From Adiantum capillus-veneris (taxonomy: Eukaryota; Streptophyta; Polypodiopsida; Polypodiales; Pteridaceae): a stretch of 64,000 bases of DNA. Shown here piece by piece: positions 1-8,727 of this stretch (positions are counted from its first letter, which is position 1; each line of letters opens with the position of its first letter). Both the position numbers and the translations under genes were made by a program. The stretch spans positions 57,310,619 through 57,374,618 of the forward strand of contig CM043952.1 in NCBI GenBank assembly GCA_014529385.2, read 5' to 3'. The notes below the pieces were generated by a model, which was not told the DNA's origin, made no database searches, and saw only the letters and a program-made list of their open reading frames with translations.

Positions 1-218
1 TGTCAATGCAAGGAACTTGCCGATACACTGTGTGCGAGCCACAAATGGCTCCAAGCACACAACAAGCCTAAACTAGTAAGCTCAAAGATGGCGATGGTGT
101 GTCACTCACCGCTCTATGCTTGCTGTCATGGAGGATTCCTCACCGCAAAGAAGAGGGAGATGCCGCTACGCCGTGCTCAACCGCCTCGACGTCAGCGTGC
201 CGTTGCAATGCTCAGTCG

Positions 219-273
<55 letters not shown>

Positions 274-603
274 GCATACACACACACACACACAAGGAGA
301 TGAAGAAGAAGATGATAAAGATGGAGCAAGAGCACTCTTCAATTGTACAAATGAGAGAATGAGTGATTTTTAGGTTTAGTTGACTTTTATATGAGCTTGC
401 CCCATTCACACTTGGGCACCCATGCTTAGCCAACTAATCCCTTGAATGTTCCAGTTAGAGTGCACCTCTCATCGGCGATCACTCTTACCCTTTTCCTATT
501 GGACCGACAAGCCCGGTACCTGACTCTACCAAATAAATAATACAATGTCCCTCGTAGGTGATAGGAATGTGCGCGAGGGTTAACGTGCCCCCCTTCCTGA
601 TGT
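1..603 (-). mobile_element. 3' end of a decayed Ty3/gypsy element (left window edge)
   Basis: Read on the minus strand, 622-588 encodes a short FEDG-x-Y-I-R-K-G-G relic followed by the purine tract AGGAAGGGGGG at 598-588. A coding end of FED-type followed by a G-rich polypurine tract is the usual junction between pol and the 3' LTR in plant Ty3/gypsy elements of the chromovirus type. The LTR would then lie to the left and run off the window. I cannot find its partner LTR, and the expected TG after the tract is not clean, so this rests on the junction motif only. Confidence 0.35.
221..294. repeat. (CT)n followed by (CA)n microsatellite
   Basis: A 50-bp pure CT run at 221-270 is followed by a short spacer and a CA run at about 277-294. 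Long open frames through it that encode SLSL or RERE strings are artefacts of the dinucleotide repeat. Confidence 0.95.
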
Positions 604-1870
604 AGATTCCGTCCTCGAAAGCTATTGAGTTGAAGTTCTTTTGTTGAGGTGGAAGAGTTCTTGAGATGAATGTCCTTAGTCTCCTTCAGTCACTGAAAAA
701 TCAAACAACATTGGCACAGTAATTGCATTCTCATAAGCAATTAAAAAGCATATGCAGTTGTAGGCAGACAATTTGATTGGTAACAAAATTTTAAACCATT
801 TGTCAGCAATAAACATTAAATTGCAATATAATCAAACGCATAAACAGCTGTAAAGATAAAAAATTAAACAAGTTTGGGGTCTCTAATTTAACGTTCAAAA
901 GGCACTAAAGATCGACTATTAATACCATGGGTAAGCTTCTCGATTTTCTTGGTCAATTAAGTTGTTTAATCGCGAGAGCCAAGTATTTCATGTTTGAGGG
1001 CTGACTAGAGGCTATACCTAGAAGACCTTGTAGTTAAGCTACGATAAAAGGAATTTCTCATGAAATCATTGTCTGACTGATTACTTTTTCTTTGACCCCC
1101 CAAAGCCTTTTCACAGTGATTTAATTTTGATGTGTGTGCTTATTTTGTATGCCTTGGGTTTTTTGCTTTTCAAGGAAAAGCGCCCACACTGGGAACCTCT
1201 AGAGCTCTAGTACCATAGATGATACATGTGAGTGAAGTACCAAATCAAGTTGAGATTTCTCTTCCAGCTGAAGATTTTACATTGTGGCACTTTGAATTTT
1301 TTTTTGTTTGTTTTCAGCATTTTAATTTTGTAACTTTGGGGGGTCATAAAACATTGTTACCCTCCCTAGGCTCATCACACTAGTAAACTCCCTTTATAAT
1401 ACTTAAGCTAAAGGTCAATAGGGACTAAGCCCACTAGAAAGCCTAGTACATTTCACACAATGCTGCCTAAATCGGATTAAGAACCTAAGTAACCATTAAT
1501 TATTAGGAAGGCATTCCCCATGGTATTAAGAGAAGATCTCTAACACCTAGCTTGGTCAAACTAGCTTAGTCGGACTGCTTGATTTTTAAACCTAAACAAG
1601 TGATTATGACAAAAAAATACATTGAATTAAATGTTTGATACTAAGCAAATGTGATGGTGGATATTATGCTATCAATCATAATTAAAGGAGACAAACATGG
1701 ATGCAAAAAGATAAGGGGCAATGCTAATGGACAAGAAACACTTGTTTGTGTCGATGGTCACGCTTGATTTGAAGTGTGAATGAGAGAAAGATCCCATGAA
1801 GGTCCAAATCCTAACAACAGCAACACGTTCCTGTACACACTAAGAAACACAAAGATACCTCTAGGAGGCA
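604..1870. other. No gene recognised
   Basis: AT-rich sequence with no ORF that resembles a known family on either strand. It contains short T-runs and a C6/G6 pair around 1098 and 1340. Part of it may be the R-U5 part of element D's 3' LTR, whose left end I cannot place. Confidence 0.4.
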
Positions 1871-1895
1871 CATCAGTGGGAAAAGGTACCAACAC

Positions 1896-2372
1896 TTATT
1901 GAACACAATTAAAAAACATAAGGAACCCTAACCTAATTATTTGCACTCCCCTTAGAGAGTCAAGGGAATAGGATATTGTAGAGATTGGGGGGAAACCTAA
2001 GGCTAAACCCCTATCCTCGTCGTCAAGATAAACAAAGTCATCATCCATGAGACCATATGTGCCATCCGTGTAGTCATGTAAATCTTCTTCTTCATCATAG
2101 ATACCCATGTTTACTAAGAATATCACTAGACGCCTATACTCATCTTGGTAGGCTTGTGCAATGGGAGAAACGCTCTCTACTAAGTATGGATCAGTCGTGG
2201 TCAAGAGAAGTATCAGCCATTCTAACTCCTCAAAATTCCTCTCACATGCTAGCGTACCTACCAAATCCCATTCACATGCAAGCACCGGAAAGACCATGTG
2301 AAACATTTGTGAAAAGTAAGAAGGGTACCTCTCACCCAAGGCAGGAGTGGATGACTCTAGCATACTAGCCAT
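1896..2372 (-). CDS. Hypothetical 158-residue acidic ORF
   Basis: Open frame beginning at the ATG at 2372-2370. The first two thirds are mixed hydrophobic and acidic. The last third has a cluster of Asp and Glu (DEEEDLHDY, DDDFVYLDDED) before a short neutral tail. No signal peptide or membrane span is evident, and I do not recognise the family. A TATA-like box lies about 140 bp upstream on the same strand. That box and this ORF both lie just downstream of element D's 3' LTR start, so the ORF may sit inside a long LTR and may not be a host gene. It could be chance. Confidence 0.25.
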   Translation of the reverse strand: MASMLESSTPALGERYPSYFSQMFHMVFPVLACEWDLVGTLACERNFEELEWLILLLTTTDPYLVESVSPIAQAYQDEYRRLVIFLVNMGIYDEEEDLHDYTDGTYGLMDDDFVYLDDEDRGLALGFPPISTISYSLDSLRGVQIIRLGFLMFFNCVQ

Positions 2373-2508
2373 ATCTGTACACACAAATAGATGATGGTTA
2401 GAGTGAAAATATTACAAGGGTCGTGTTCTTGTGCATGATGTGTTTTTATGATTTTGTGTTATGGATCTTGCTCTTTTACTTTTTTATCTTGTTTTTGTGA
2501 GTATAAGG

Positions 2509-2519
2509 CTTTATATATA
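2509..2519 (-). promoter_or_regulatory. TATA-like box in the presumed D 3' LTR
   Basis: TATATATAAAG on the minus strand, about 80 bp inside the presumed LTR start at 2598. This position fits the end of a short U3 region. Confidence 0.4.
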
Positions 2520-2598
2520 CATTCCCTAAGATTGAAGATTCAGAGGTCAAGGAAGAAGGTTGAGAGGGAAGCAAGTGAATGATGGATGCCAGCAAACA

Positions 2599-2613
2599 CT
2601 CCCCCCTTCCTTG
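2599..2613 (-). other. Polypurine tract of element D
   Basis: On the minus strand CAAGGAAGGGGGGAG abuts TGTTTGCTGG, a TG-starting LTR edge. The G-run followed by AG and TGTT matches the tracts next to the 3' LTRs of elements B and E. Confidence 0.6.
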
Positions 2614-2727
2614 GGTAGATCATACCTTTTGGAATGATGTGGTCACCTTTTGAAACCAATTGTTCCAAGTTGTTATGAGTGAAGGGTTTAACCAATAGTT
2701 TTCGACCGCGCTATGCGTTTCATCAAA

Positions 2728-3255
2728 TTACAAGGGTGGTAAGGTACTCTCCCATGATTTTATTTGCAACATCGTTGTAGGTGGTGAACTTACAATGGGA
2801 GGTGCAAACTCTTTCTTGCTTGTATGGATATGTACAATGGTAGGTGGAGGTTGTGTCGAAGCTTCTATTTTCGTATAGGAACTAATTGAAGAGCAAGAAG
2901 CTTCATTTGATTTCCCTGTTCCTGAGCTAGGTGGAACAAATCGTTCTTTCTTTGATACCCAAACTAGCTCTAGAGCAGGTGTGTAGCATTCCGTGATTTT
3001 TTCCTTTCCGCAATCTTCAATTTGTTTTGGAGCCACAGGATTGAGCTCACATGGGCCCAGTGACAAGTAAGAGCACAATTTACGTTTTGACACCCAGATT
3101 TGATCATTTCCTTCATAGTAGCCTTGGGCTTCCAATAGTTTTTTAGGAATCCAATGCAACGTTTCTTTACATTTCTTGGGGCGAATGGCATGTCTCTTAC
3201 CAGGCTCCTGTCTTTTAGCACTGGCTATGGTCGCTAAAGAAGCTTTAGGGACCAT
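2728..3255 (-). CDS. Element D 3' region with W-x-[PS]-K repeats
   Basis: About 175 codons, Lys/Pro/Ser-rich, no known domain recognised. It carries a recurring short module: HWIPK, IWVSK, VWVSK and a weaker IHTSK, spaced a few tens of residues apart. The first two flank the signature LLEAQGYYEGN. The same signature occurs twice in element B (about 31060-31230 and 25060-25218), so it is a conserved part of this retroelement lineage and not a chance frame. It lies between the second protease-like domain and the polypurine tract, where plant Athila-type elements carry an extra 3' ORF. There is no signal peptide or membrane span, so an envelope role is not supported. Function unknown. Confidence 0.5.
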   Translation of the reverse strand: MVPKASLATIASAKRQEPGKRHAIRPKKCKETLHWIPKKLLEAQGYYEGNDQIWVSKRKLCSYLSLGPCELNPVAPKQIEDCGKEKITECYTPALELVWVSKKERFVPPSSGTGKSNEASCSSISSYTKIEASTQPPPTIVHIHTSKKEFAPPIVSSPPTTMLQIKSWESTLPPL

Positions 3256-4062
3256 TGTATGTTTTCTTTGTTATATTGGGATGGGTCTTGTGTGTCTCAA
3301 GCTTTATTTCAACTACAGCAGTTGAAGCTCTAGAGAGTTGGGCTATGGGGACATATGGTTCAACCTCTTGGACATGCAATGTTTTGAGCTTTATTTCCTT
3401 AAAAGGCAATATCCCAGGGACTATGTCTTGAGTGGCATGGCTAAGAGTTGGTTTCTGTGTTGTGACACCCCTTGTCCCCCAATCAATAGTGCATTTGGTC
3501 GCTATCATCCACGGGCATCCTAGGTTTATATTACCCTCCATAGTTCCAACAGGCATGACCAAAAAGTCTTGAGCTACAACCCCATTGTCATAACTGACAG
3601 AAGTGTGTCAAATTCCAAAAACCAAATTTTTTTTCTTGTTGACACCCTTGACTTGGATAAACTCTCAGATAGAGGTGGCTTCCCTAACTGACACAACACC
3701 CCATATGATAGCAGATTATATTTAGCACCCGTGTCCAATAAGGCATTATATAGCACTTTTCCATAGGTGTTGTTTAGCTCAATAGGGTATCGTAGAGGTA
3801 GGTCAGAGTCCAACCAATCCTCGTCGGTTTCAACGTGGAATGCATGTGTGACTCCATGGTTAGCCTCTTGTTTTTGTCTTATGCGTTGTTGTCGCTCCTT
3901 AGCCTTAGCTTGAGCTTGTATCTTCTTCAATTCTATTTGTGCCTTGGCTGCCTTTTTTCTATGGATGGCATGTAGCTCCTCTTGGCTTAAAGGATCATAG
4001 TATCTTAGAAATTTTCTCCCATTGAGGAATCCAATGGTTTCAACTCCATCAAGAGTCTCCAC
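3245..4062 (-). CDS. Element D second retropepsin-like domain (after integrase)
   Basis: Two frames. The upstream part (4062-3574) starts with the end of the integrase SH3-like tail (LDG...FLNGRKF), then a charged helical stretch (ELKKIQAQAKAKERQQR), then ALLDTGAKYNLLS, a textbook retropepsin active site (D-T-G-A). After a frameshift near 3570 the downstream part (3562-3245) has VMPVGTMEG...NLGCPWM...IDW, the C-terminal LG-x-PW and D-W motifs of a retropepsin. The upstream part is in the same frame as the integrase C-terminus, separated by one TAA at 4075-4077. The element already has a protease before RT, so this is a second copy in an unusual place. Element B has the same arrangement. Confidence 0.65.
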
Positions 4063-4074
4063 ACGAATGGTTCC

Positions 4075-4503
4075 TTATGGGGTGATCTCACATACTCTAT
4101 ATGGTCCTTTTCCTGCATATTTCAACTTTTTCTTTTCGTTACGCACTCCATACATAAGGACTTTATCACCAACATTGATATCATTGTTCTTTAGATGACG
4201 GTCAAACCATTTCTTCCTCCTGTCTTTCTCCACAAGTGCATTTTGCACAGCTAATTGTCTCTCTTCATCTAGCCTTTCAAGGATATATAATCGCTCAACT
4301 AAGGGGTTACCATCCCAACCTTCTTGAGAAGCTACTCGAAGACTAGGAACGACAAACTCCCATGGCATAACCGCTTCTTGGCCATACACCATCTTAAATG
4401 GTGTGCAGTTCATGGCAACTTTGTATGCAGTACGATAAGCCCATAGAGCTGATGTAAGCTTTAAATCCCAATCTGTGCGATGAGCTTCTACCATTTTGGT
4501 CAA
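4075..4503 (-). CDS. Element D integrase C-terminal part
   Basis: Contains the W-A-Y-R-T motif that follows the catalytic core in plant Ty3 integrases, then a Lys/Arg-rich linker and a GPYRV motif of the SH3-like C-terminal domain. The catalytic Glu lies just upstream in a short piece encoding ANGQAEST (about 4550-4510), which follows a TAA where the family normally has a Gln. The frame differs from the core upstream, so a frameshift separates them. It ends at an in-frame TAA, after which the same frame continues into the second protease-like domain. Non-functional as it stands. Confidence 0.8.
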   Translation of the reverse strand: MTKMVEAHRTDWDLKLTSALWAYRTAYKVAMNCTPFKMVYGQEAVMPWEFVVPSLRVASQEGWDGNPLVERLYILERLDEERQLAVQNALVEKDRRKKWFDRHLKNNDINVGDKVLMYGVRNEKKKLKYAGKGPYRVCEITP

Positions 4504-4511
4504 GATAGAGA

Positions 4512-6017
4512 TTAAGGTCTTGTTGGTGCTCTCAGCTTGGCCATTTGCTTATGGATAATAAGGTGTGAACTTATGGTGAGCTCCATAAAGTTGGTAGTGA
4601 GTTCTTTTATTACTCCATTTATAAAATGAGTACCATTGTCACTCACAATCTCAAAGGGACAGCCAAATCTTGTAATGTTCTCAAAGAGAAACTTGGCAGT
4701 TGACCTCACATCGGCCTTACGTGTCACCATGGCTTCCGCCCACTTTGTCACATAGTCAGTGGCAACGATAATATATTGAGATTGAGTGCTACGAGCTGCC
4801 GGACTAATTGGGCCTACAAACTCCAAACCCCATTTTTCAAATGGTTGAGTCACTTTAACAAGATGTAAGGGCATCCTATCCTTTTGTAGTTTGATCTTGT
4901 AACATTGGCATTCATCACATCCTTTTGCATCCTTAAATAAGGTTGGCCACCAATAGCCTGATTGCAGCACCTTTCTAGCTATTAGTTCCCCTGAGAAATG
5001 TCCTCCGGCTATACCCATGTAGGCTTCTTGCAGTATGTATAAATACTCATCCTCACGGGCACAACGTCTAAGAATATCATCCTTCCCTAGCCTGTAGAGA
5101 GTTCCTGCAATGAGAGAGTAAGGTTCATATTCTTTTAACAGTTTTCGAGTTATGTCTTTACGAAGATCTTTGGGGGGAAAACCATTAACTAGAAAGTTCA
5201 CAATCTTCTCACTCCATTCAGGTATGGTTTCGACTAGGAATAGAGAAGTATCGGGAAACTCATCATCGACTCCAGTAGGGGCTTCACCATTGGGTATGCA
5301 AGACAAATGATCCGCCATGACATGTCTTTTACCAGGTCTCACCACAACGGTAAAATCAAACTCAAGGAGAATTAACAACCATCGTGTAATTCTTCCCGTG
5401 GAACAAGGTTTATTTACAAGATACAACAAGGCTTGATGATCAACATAGAACACAAACTTGTTGGCCAGAAGGTAGTAGTGAAATTTCTTCATAGCATAAA
5501 TCATACATAAACCTTCTCGCTCTGTAGTGGTGTAGTTTCTCTCGGCATCATTCAATTGACGACTTGCAAAGCTAATGGGGTAGTCCAGTTTATGTTCTCC
5601 TGGTTGAGCTAGAACACACCCAATAGCAAAGTTCGATGCATCAACATGCACATGAAAAATTACATTCCAATCGGGCACTCGTAGAATAGGAGCGCTAGTC
5701 AAGGTCTTTTTCAATGACTCATAAGCATAGTCACACTCCGCAGTCCATTGGAACTCAATAAGAATCTTGTACAAAGGACGAGCTATCTCGGCAAAGTTTA
5801 AAATAAACCGTCGGTAATAACCAACATGGCCCATGAACCTTTGAACTTCTTTATAGTTTGTAGGTGGTGGCAATTCAGCAATGGATTTGATTTTGCTCTC
5901 ATCTGTGGAAATCCCATTTTTGGACACTATATGCCCTAAAATGACTCCATGTTTAACCCAAAATTGGCATTTGAAAGGGTTTAAGGAGATGCAATACAAT
6001 CTACACCTCTCAAACAC
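4512..6017 (-). CDS. Element D RT C-terminus, RNase H and integrase core
   Basis: About 500 codons. Residues 1-115 are the RT thumb (GHVGYYRRFI). RNase H follows with acidic residues at HVDASN (about 126), TEREGL (about 168) and YVDHQ (about 193). The integrase zinc finger keeps one His and two Cys (GGH about 340, CDEC about 367-370), but the first His is Tyr (EAYMG). The first catalytic Asp is replaced by Glu (WGLEFVGP, about 399) and the second is present (VSDNGTHF, about 460). The frame shifts before the catalytic Glu. It is in phase with the RT fragment upstream, separated by one TGA. Acts in reverse transcription and integration in the family; this copy looks inactive. Confidence 0.85.
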   Translation of the reverse strand: MFERCRLYCISLNPFKCQFWVKHGVILGHIVSKNGISTDESKIKSIAELPPPTNYKEVQRFMGHVGYYRRFILNFAEIARPLYKILIEFQWTAECDYAYESLKKTLTSAPILRVPDWNVIFHVHVDASNFAIGCVLAQPGEHKLDYPISFASRQLNDAERNYTTTEREGLCMIYAMKKFHYYLLANKFVFYVDHQALLYLVNKPCSTGRITRWLLILLEFDFTVVVRPGKRHVMADHLSCIPNGEAPTGVDDEFPDTSLFLVETIPEWSEKIVNFLVNGFPPKDLRKDITRKLLKEYEPYSLIAGTLYRLGKDDILRRCAREDEYLYILQEAYMGIAGGHFSGELIARKVLQSGYWWPTLFKDAKGCDECQCYKIKLQKDRMPLHLVKVTQPFEKWGLEFVGPISPAARSTQSQYIIVATDYVTKWAEAMVTRKADVRSTAKFLFENITRFGCPFEIVSDNGTHFINGVIKELTTNFMELTISSHLIIHKQMAKLRAPTRP

Positions 6018-6020
6018 TTT

Positions 6021-6674
6021 TCATAAGCATGATAGATGTTCTTTCCAAGAGGAATAAACACAAAGGTCATCTAAGAAAGCTTCACAAAACTCCCTCAAAT
6101 ATTCTCTAAAAGTAGTGTTTATTAATCTTTGAAAGGTAACAGGGGCATTGGTTAAGCCAAAAGCCATAACACGAAATGCGAACACTCCAAATTTGGTTAT
6201 AAAGGATGTTTTAGCTTGGTTCTCCAGCGCAATTGTGATTTGATTGTATCCAGAGTACCCATCTAAAAAGCTATAAGCTTCCTTCCCTGTAACTCTTTCA
6301 AGCACATGTTCTGAATATGGCAAGGGGTAATGGTCCCTCCTAGTGGTGGCATTGACCTTCTTGAGATCTACGCACACTCTGAGTTTCCCATTCTTTTTTG
6401 GCACAATCACTATTGGAGACACCCATTCTAAGTGCTCAAAAGGGTATATGAATCCGCATTCCATAAGCTTTTCAATCTCTTCTTGAACGATTTTTGCATA
6501 TTTAGGATTCATTGGGTAGGGTCGTTGCTGAACTGGTTTAGCCATGCTATTCATGGGGATCGTGTGTTGCACCACCAAAGGTGGAACACCTTTCATATCA
6601 TGATATATCCAGGCAAATATATCCCTGAATTCCTTGAGAAGTTCTTTAAGTACACACTCCTCAGTCTCTGTCAA
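6021..6674 (-). CDS. Element D reverse transcriptase, N-terminal and palm
   Basis: Typical Ty3/gypsy RT: GFIYPFEHLEWVSPIV, PKKNGKLRVCVDLKKVN, DGYSGYNQI, AFGLTNAP and the catalytic FLDDLCVYS. It ends at a TGA (about 6021-6023), and the same frame continues as the RT thumb, so the polymerase is interrupted by one nonsense codon. The start of this frame overlaps the end of the upstream linker by a few bases, suggesting a frameshift there. The frame's first codon is not ATG, as expected for an internal part of a polyprotein. Confidence 0.9.
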   Translation of the reverse strand: MTETEECVLKELLKEFRDIFAWIYHDMKGVPPLVVQHTIPMNSMAKPVQQRPYPMNPKYAKIVQEEIEKLMECGFIYPFEHLEWVSPIVIVPKKNGKLRVCVDLKKVNATTRRDHYPLPYSEHVLERVTGKEAYSFLDGYSGYNQITIALENQAKTSFITKFGVFAFRVMAFGLTNAPVTFQRLINTTFREYLREFCEAFLDDLCVYSSWKEHLSCL

Positions 6675-7144
6675 ATCTTGGGCAGATCTTGCGCAATGAA
6701 AACAGGTTTGGACTCTTCTCCTGGGTCTGCTAACTCTATTTCCTTAACTATCGTTGGACCGTCATAGACTCCATTGCTCCCATCAATAGATTTTCTTTGA
6801 GCCTTTGTATACACAACCTTACGTTCCTCTGTGGTATAGGATTTGAAATGTTCAGGTGCACAGTGTAATTCTGTGGAGTCTTGTTGTTTTGTGGACTGTG
6901 ATTTCACTTCCGATTCCTTTTGTTGTTGAGCTAACTCTCGATTTTGTCGTCTCCTTACAGTACGGCTCAACTTTGGCTTCTGTGTAGCCTCTAATTGTGC
7001 GATGTCAATGTGTTGTGGGCTACACCATATAACACTTTGAAGGTATTCACCCCAGTTATCTACCAACTTTTGATGAGCATCACATGCCCCTATATAATTA
7101 AGCCATTCTGCGATAGATTTATTTTCATTTATTCTAGCATGCAC
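6671..7144 (-). CDS. Element D linker between protease and RT, part 2
   Basis: A 157-codon hydrophilic stretch rich in Gln, Lys and Arg (TVRRRQNRELAQQQKES) ending just before RT. No catalytic motif is seen. It is in the same frame as the first protease (8674-7673) and the preceding linker, so it looks like the spacer region of the polyprotein that links protease to RT. It is not a separate gene. Confidence 0.5.
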   Translation of the reverse strand: MHARINENKSIAEWLNYIGACDAHQKLVDNWGEYLQSVIWCSPQHIDIAQLEATQKPKLSRTVRRRQNRELAQQQKESEVKSQSTKQQDSTELHCAPEHFKSYTTEERKVVYTKAQRKSIDGSNGVYDGPTIVKEIELADPGEESKPVFIAQDLPKI

Positions 7145-7294
7145 ATTTGCTCGATATCGTCGCCTCTTATATCTCTTACTCTTCTTGTCTAATTTTCAAT
7201 TAAAACAGATCTCTAGTGAAGAGTCACTAGATGAATTGCTTCTTGTGTCTTCTGCTTCCTTGGATAGATTGTCATCTAGGGTACCACTAGGCCC

Positions 7295-7621
7295 TCAATG
7301 GTTTGTCCCCACATTTGTACTAAGATTTAACTCAGATTCTTCATCCTCAGAGTCAATTTCAATTGATGATTCTGACCCCAGATTGTGTGGGCTATAGTCT
7401 TGTGAGGCGCTACTAGTTCCAATGCCAGTCAAACTTTCATCTTGTAGGTCATCAAAAGCTATATGCATTGCTTCCAGCATATTTAAGGGTACGAGTGGTG
7501 GTATTTCAACCCCCTCAGGTGTTACCCAGGTTGTCCCCCTGTTTCCCCAAGTGTCTATGGTTGCTGCTAGGTGGACCCAATCCACATTGTCCGAATCAGT
7601 CATCCCAGGTAGTACATCCAT
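7295..7621 (-). CDS. Element D linker between protease and RT, part 1
   Basis: An acidic, Ser-rich stretch (SSIEIDSEDEESELN) in phase with the protease upstream and the next linker downstream, with stops between. Elements A and C have similar Ser/Asp/Glu-rich stretches between protease and RT. No enzymatic motif is visible. Confidence 0.45.
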   Translation of the reverse strand: MDVLPGMTDSDNVDWVHLAATIDTWGNRGTTWVTPEGVEIPPLVPLNMLEAMHIAFDDLQDESLTGIGTSSASQDYSPHNLGSESSIEIDSEDEESELNLSTNVGTNH

Positions 7622-7672
7622 ATAAGGAGAATCTTCCCCAATATCAGTGTCCGCTTTACACGTGTAATAATA

Positions 7673-8674
7673 CTACAATGGGGCCGAGTGAAATGTGGTG
7701 TCAGATCTATGATCAATTATAAACCTGTTTCCTAGAGGATGTGCTCGACCAGTCACAAGATCCACTTGAATGACAGAATCTTGGAACTGCAAGTAGACAT
7801 GGTTTTTAGACCAGTCATGCACCATTTTTGCTTCCCTCATGAAAGGACGTCCTAAGATCATCTCTGAGGCCATAGTGTGTTTGGAGAAATCCATAACAGT
7901 GAAGGTAATCCTTATTTTATGTCCAAAGACCTTGATCTTGAGATCTTCTAGCATCCCAATAGGTTTGACAATAGACCCATTGGCCATCTTCACTACTATA
8001 GTTGTGGTCGCAAGGTGAGGTCTTCCCATAGTTTCCCAGCAATTTTTAGTCACAATGCTAACCCCAGCGCCACCATCAAGGATTCCCTTCACAGTTAATC
8101 CCTTAGTAGTGATTGGTATGGTCGCATTGTATTCATCACCCTCAAAGTATTGTCCCAACTTGTTAACAGGTATTTCTATAACAAGGTTCTCATCTACGTT
8201 GGGTTGTGGATCTAAGTGTTCCTCCTCTATTGGCATCTCCCAAGCTCCATCCATCTGTGAAAATTGTGGTAGCCCAAACTTTAGTTCTCCATTGAGGAAG
8301 GTTCGAAGAGCTGAGACTAGCTCAGGGTCTTTATATAGTTTGGACATGATGGTGATTCTAACTTCTGAAGACATGAAATCCATCAATTTGGCAATGTTTA
8401 ACTGCACCTTTTGGACTTCAGTCCCTTGACGTGGGGAAGATGGGATCTCCATTTCTTTGATAGGATCAAGTAGTCCCTCTGTAAACATTCTTTCCATCAA
8501 GAAGTGAGTATGCCCACTTTCCCATGACTTTAAGTCACTTTCTTCTTGGATGACACTAGGTATTGCTAAGGGTCTATGGACTTGGTGAGGTTGTTGTTGT
8601 GTAGGGAACACGGTGTTTGTAATCTGGATTTGCCTACGTGCTGGTTCTAGATCCCTTTGGGTACTTTCTACCAA
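7673..8674 (-). CDS. Element D first retropepsin (gag-pol protease)
   Basis: About 333 codons. After an N-terminal spacer the protease core shows VKGILDGGAGVSIVTK, the active-site loop, with Gly in place of the usual Ser/Thr (D-G-G-A). This is followed by a flap region and MILGRPFM near residue 275, the conserved ILG-x-P motif. The equivalent in element B reads DSGAG with otherwise matching flanks (CEGEDGNAT against FEGDEYNAT), so the two elements are related. Role: cleavage of the Gag-Pol polyprotein. The D-G-G change may reduce activity or may be a lineage variant. Confidence 0.85.
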   Translation of the reverse strand: MVESTQRDLEPARRQIQITNTVFPTQQQPHQVHRPLAIPSVIQEESDLKSWESGHTHFLMERMFTEGLLDPIKEMEIPSSPRQGTEVQKVQLNIAKLMDFMSSEVRITIMSKLYKDPELVSALRTFLNGELKFGLPQFSQMDGAWEMPIEEEHLDPQPNVDENLVIEIPVNKLGQYFEGDEYNATIPITTKGLTVKGILDGGAGVSIVTKNCWETMGRPHLATTTIVVKMANGSIVKPIGMLEDLKIKVFGHKIRITFTVMDFSKHTMASEMILGRPFMREAKMVHDWSKNHVYLQFQDSVIQVDLVTGRAHPLGNRFIIDHRSDTTFHSAPL

Positions 8675-8727
8675 ACTCCTTAATTGCTTGACTCGCTCAA
8701 TCTCCTCTGTAGGGTTTGCATAAGTTC

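Noticed and set aside
99-373. Overlapping frames encoding SLSLSL and RERERE strings
   Set aside because: They are translations of the CT microsatellite at 221-270.
2728-4062. Envelope gene in element D
   Set aside because: The 3' position fits, but there is no signal peptide, membrane span or glycoprotein-like Cys pattern; the visible domains are a retropepsin and W repeats.
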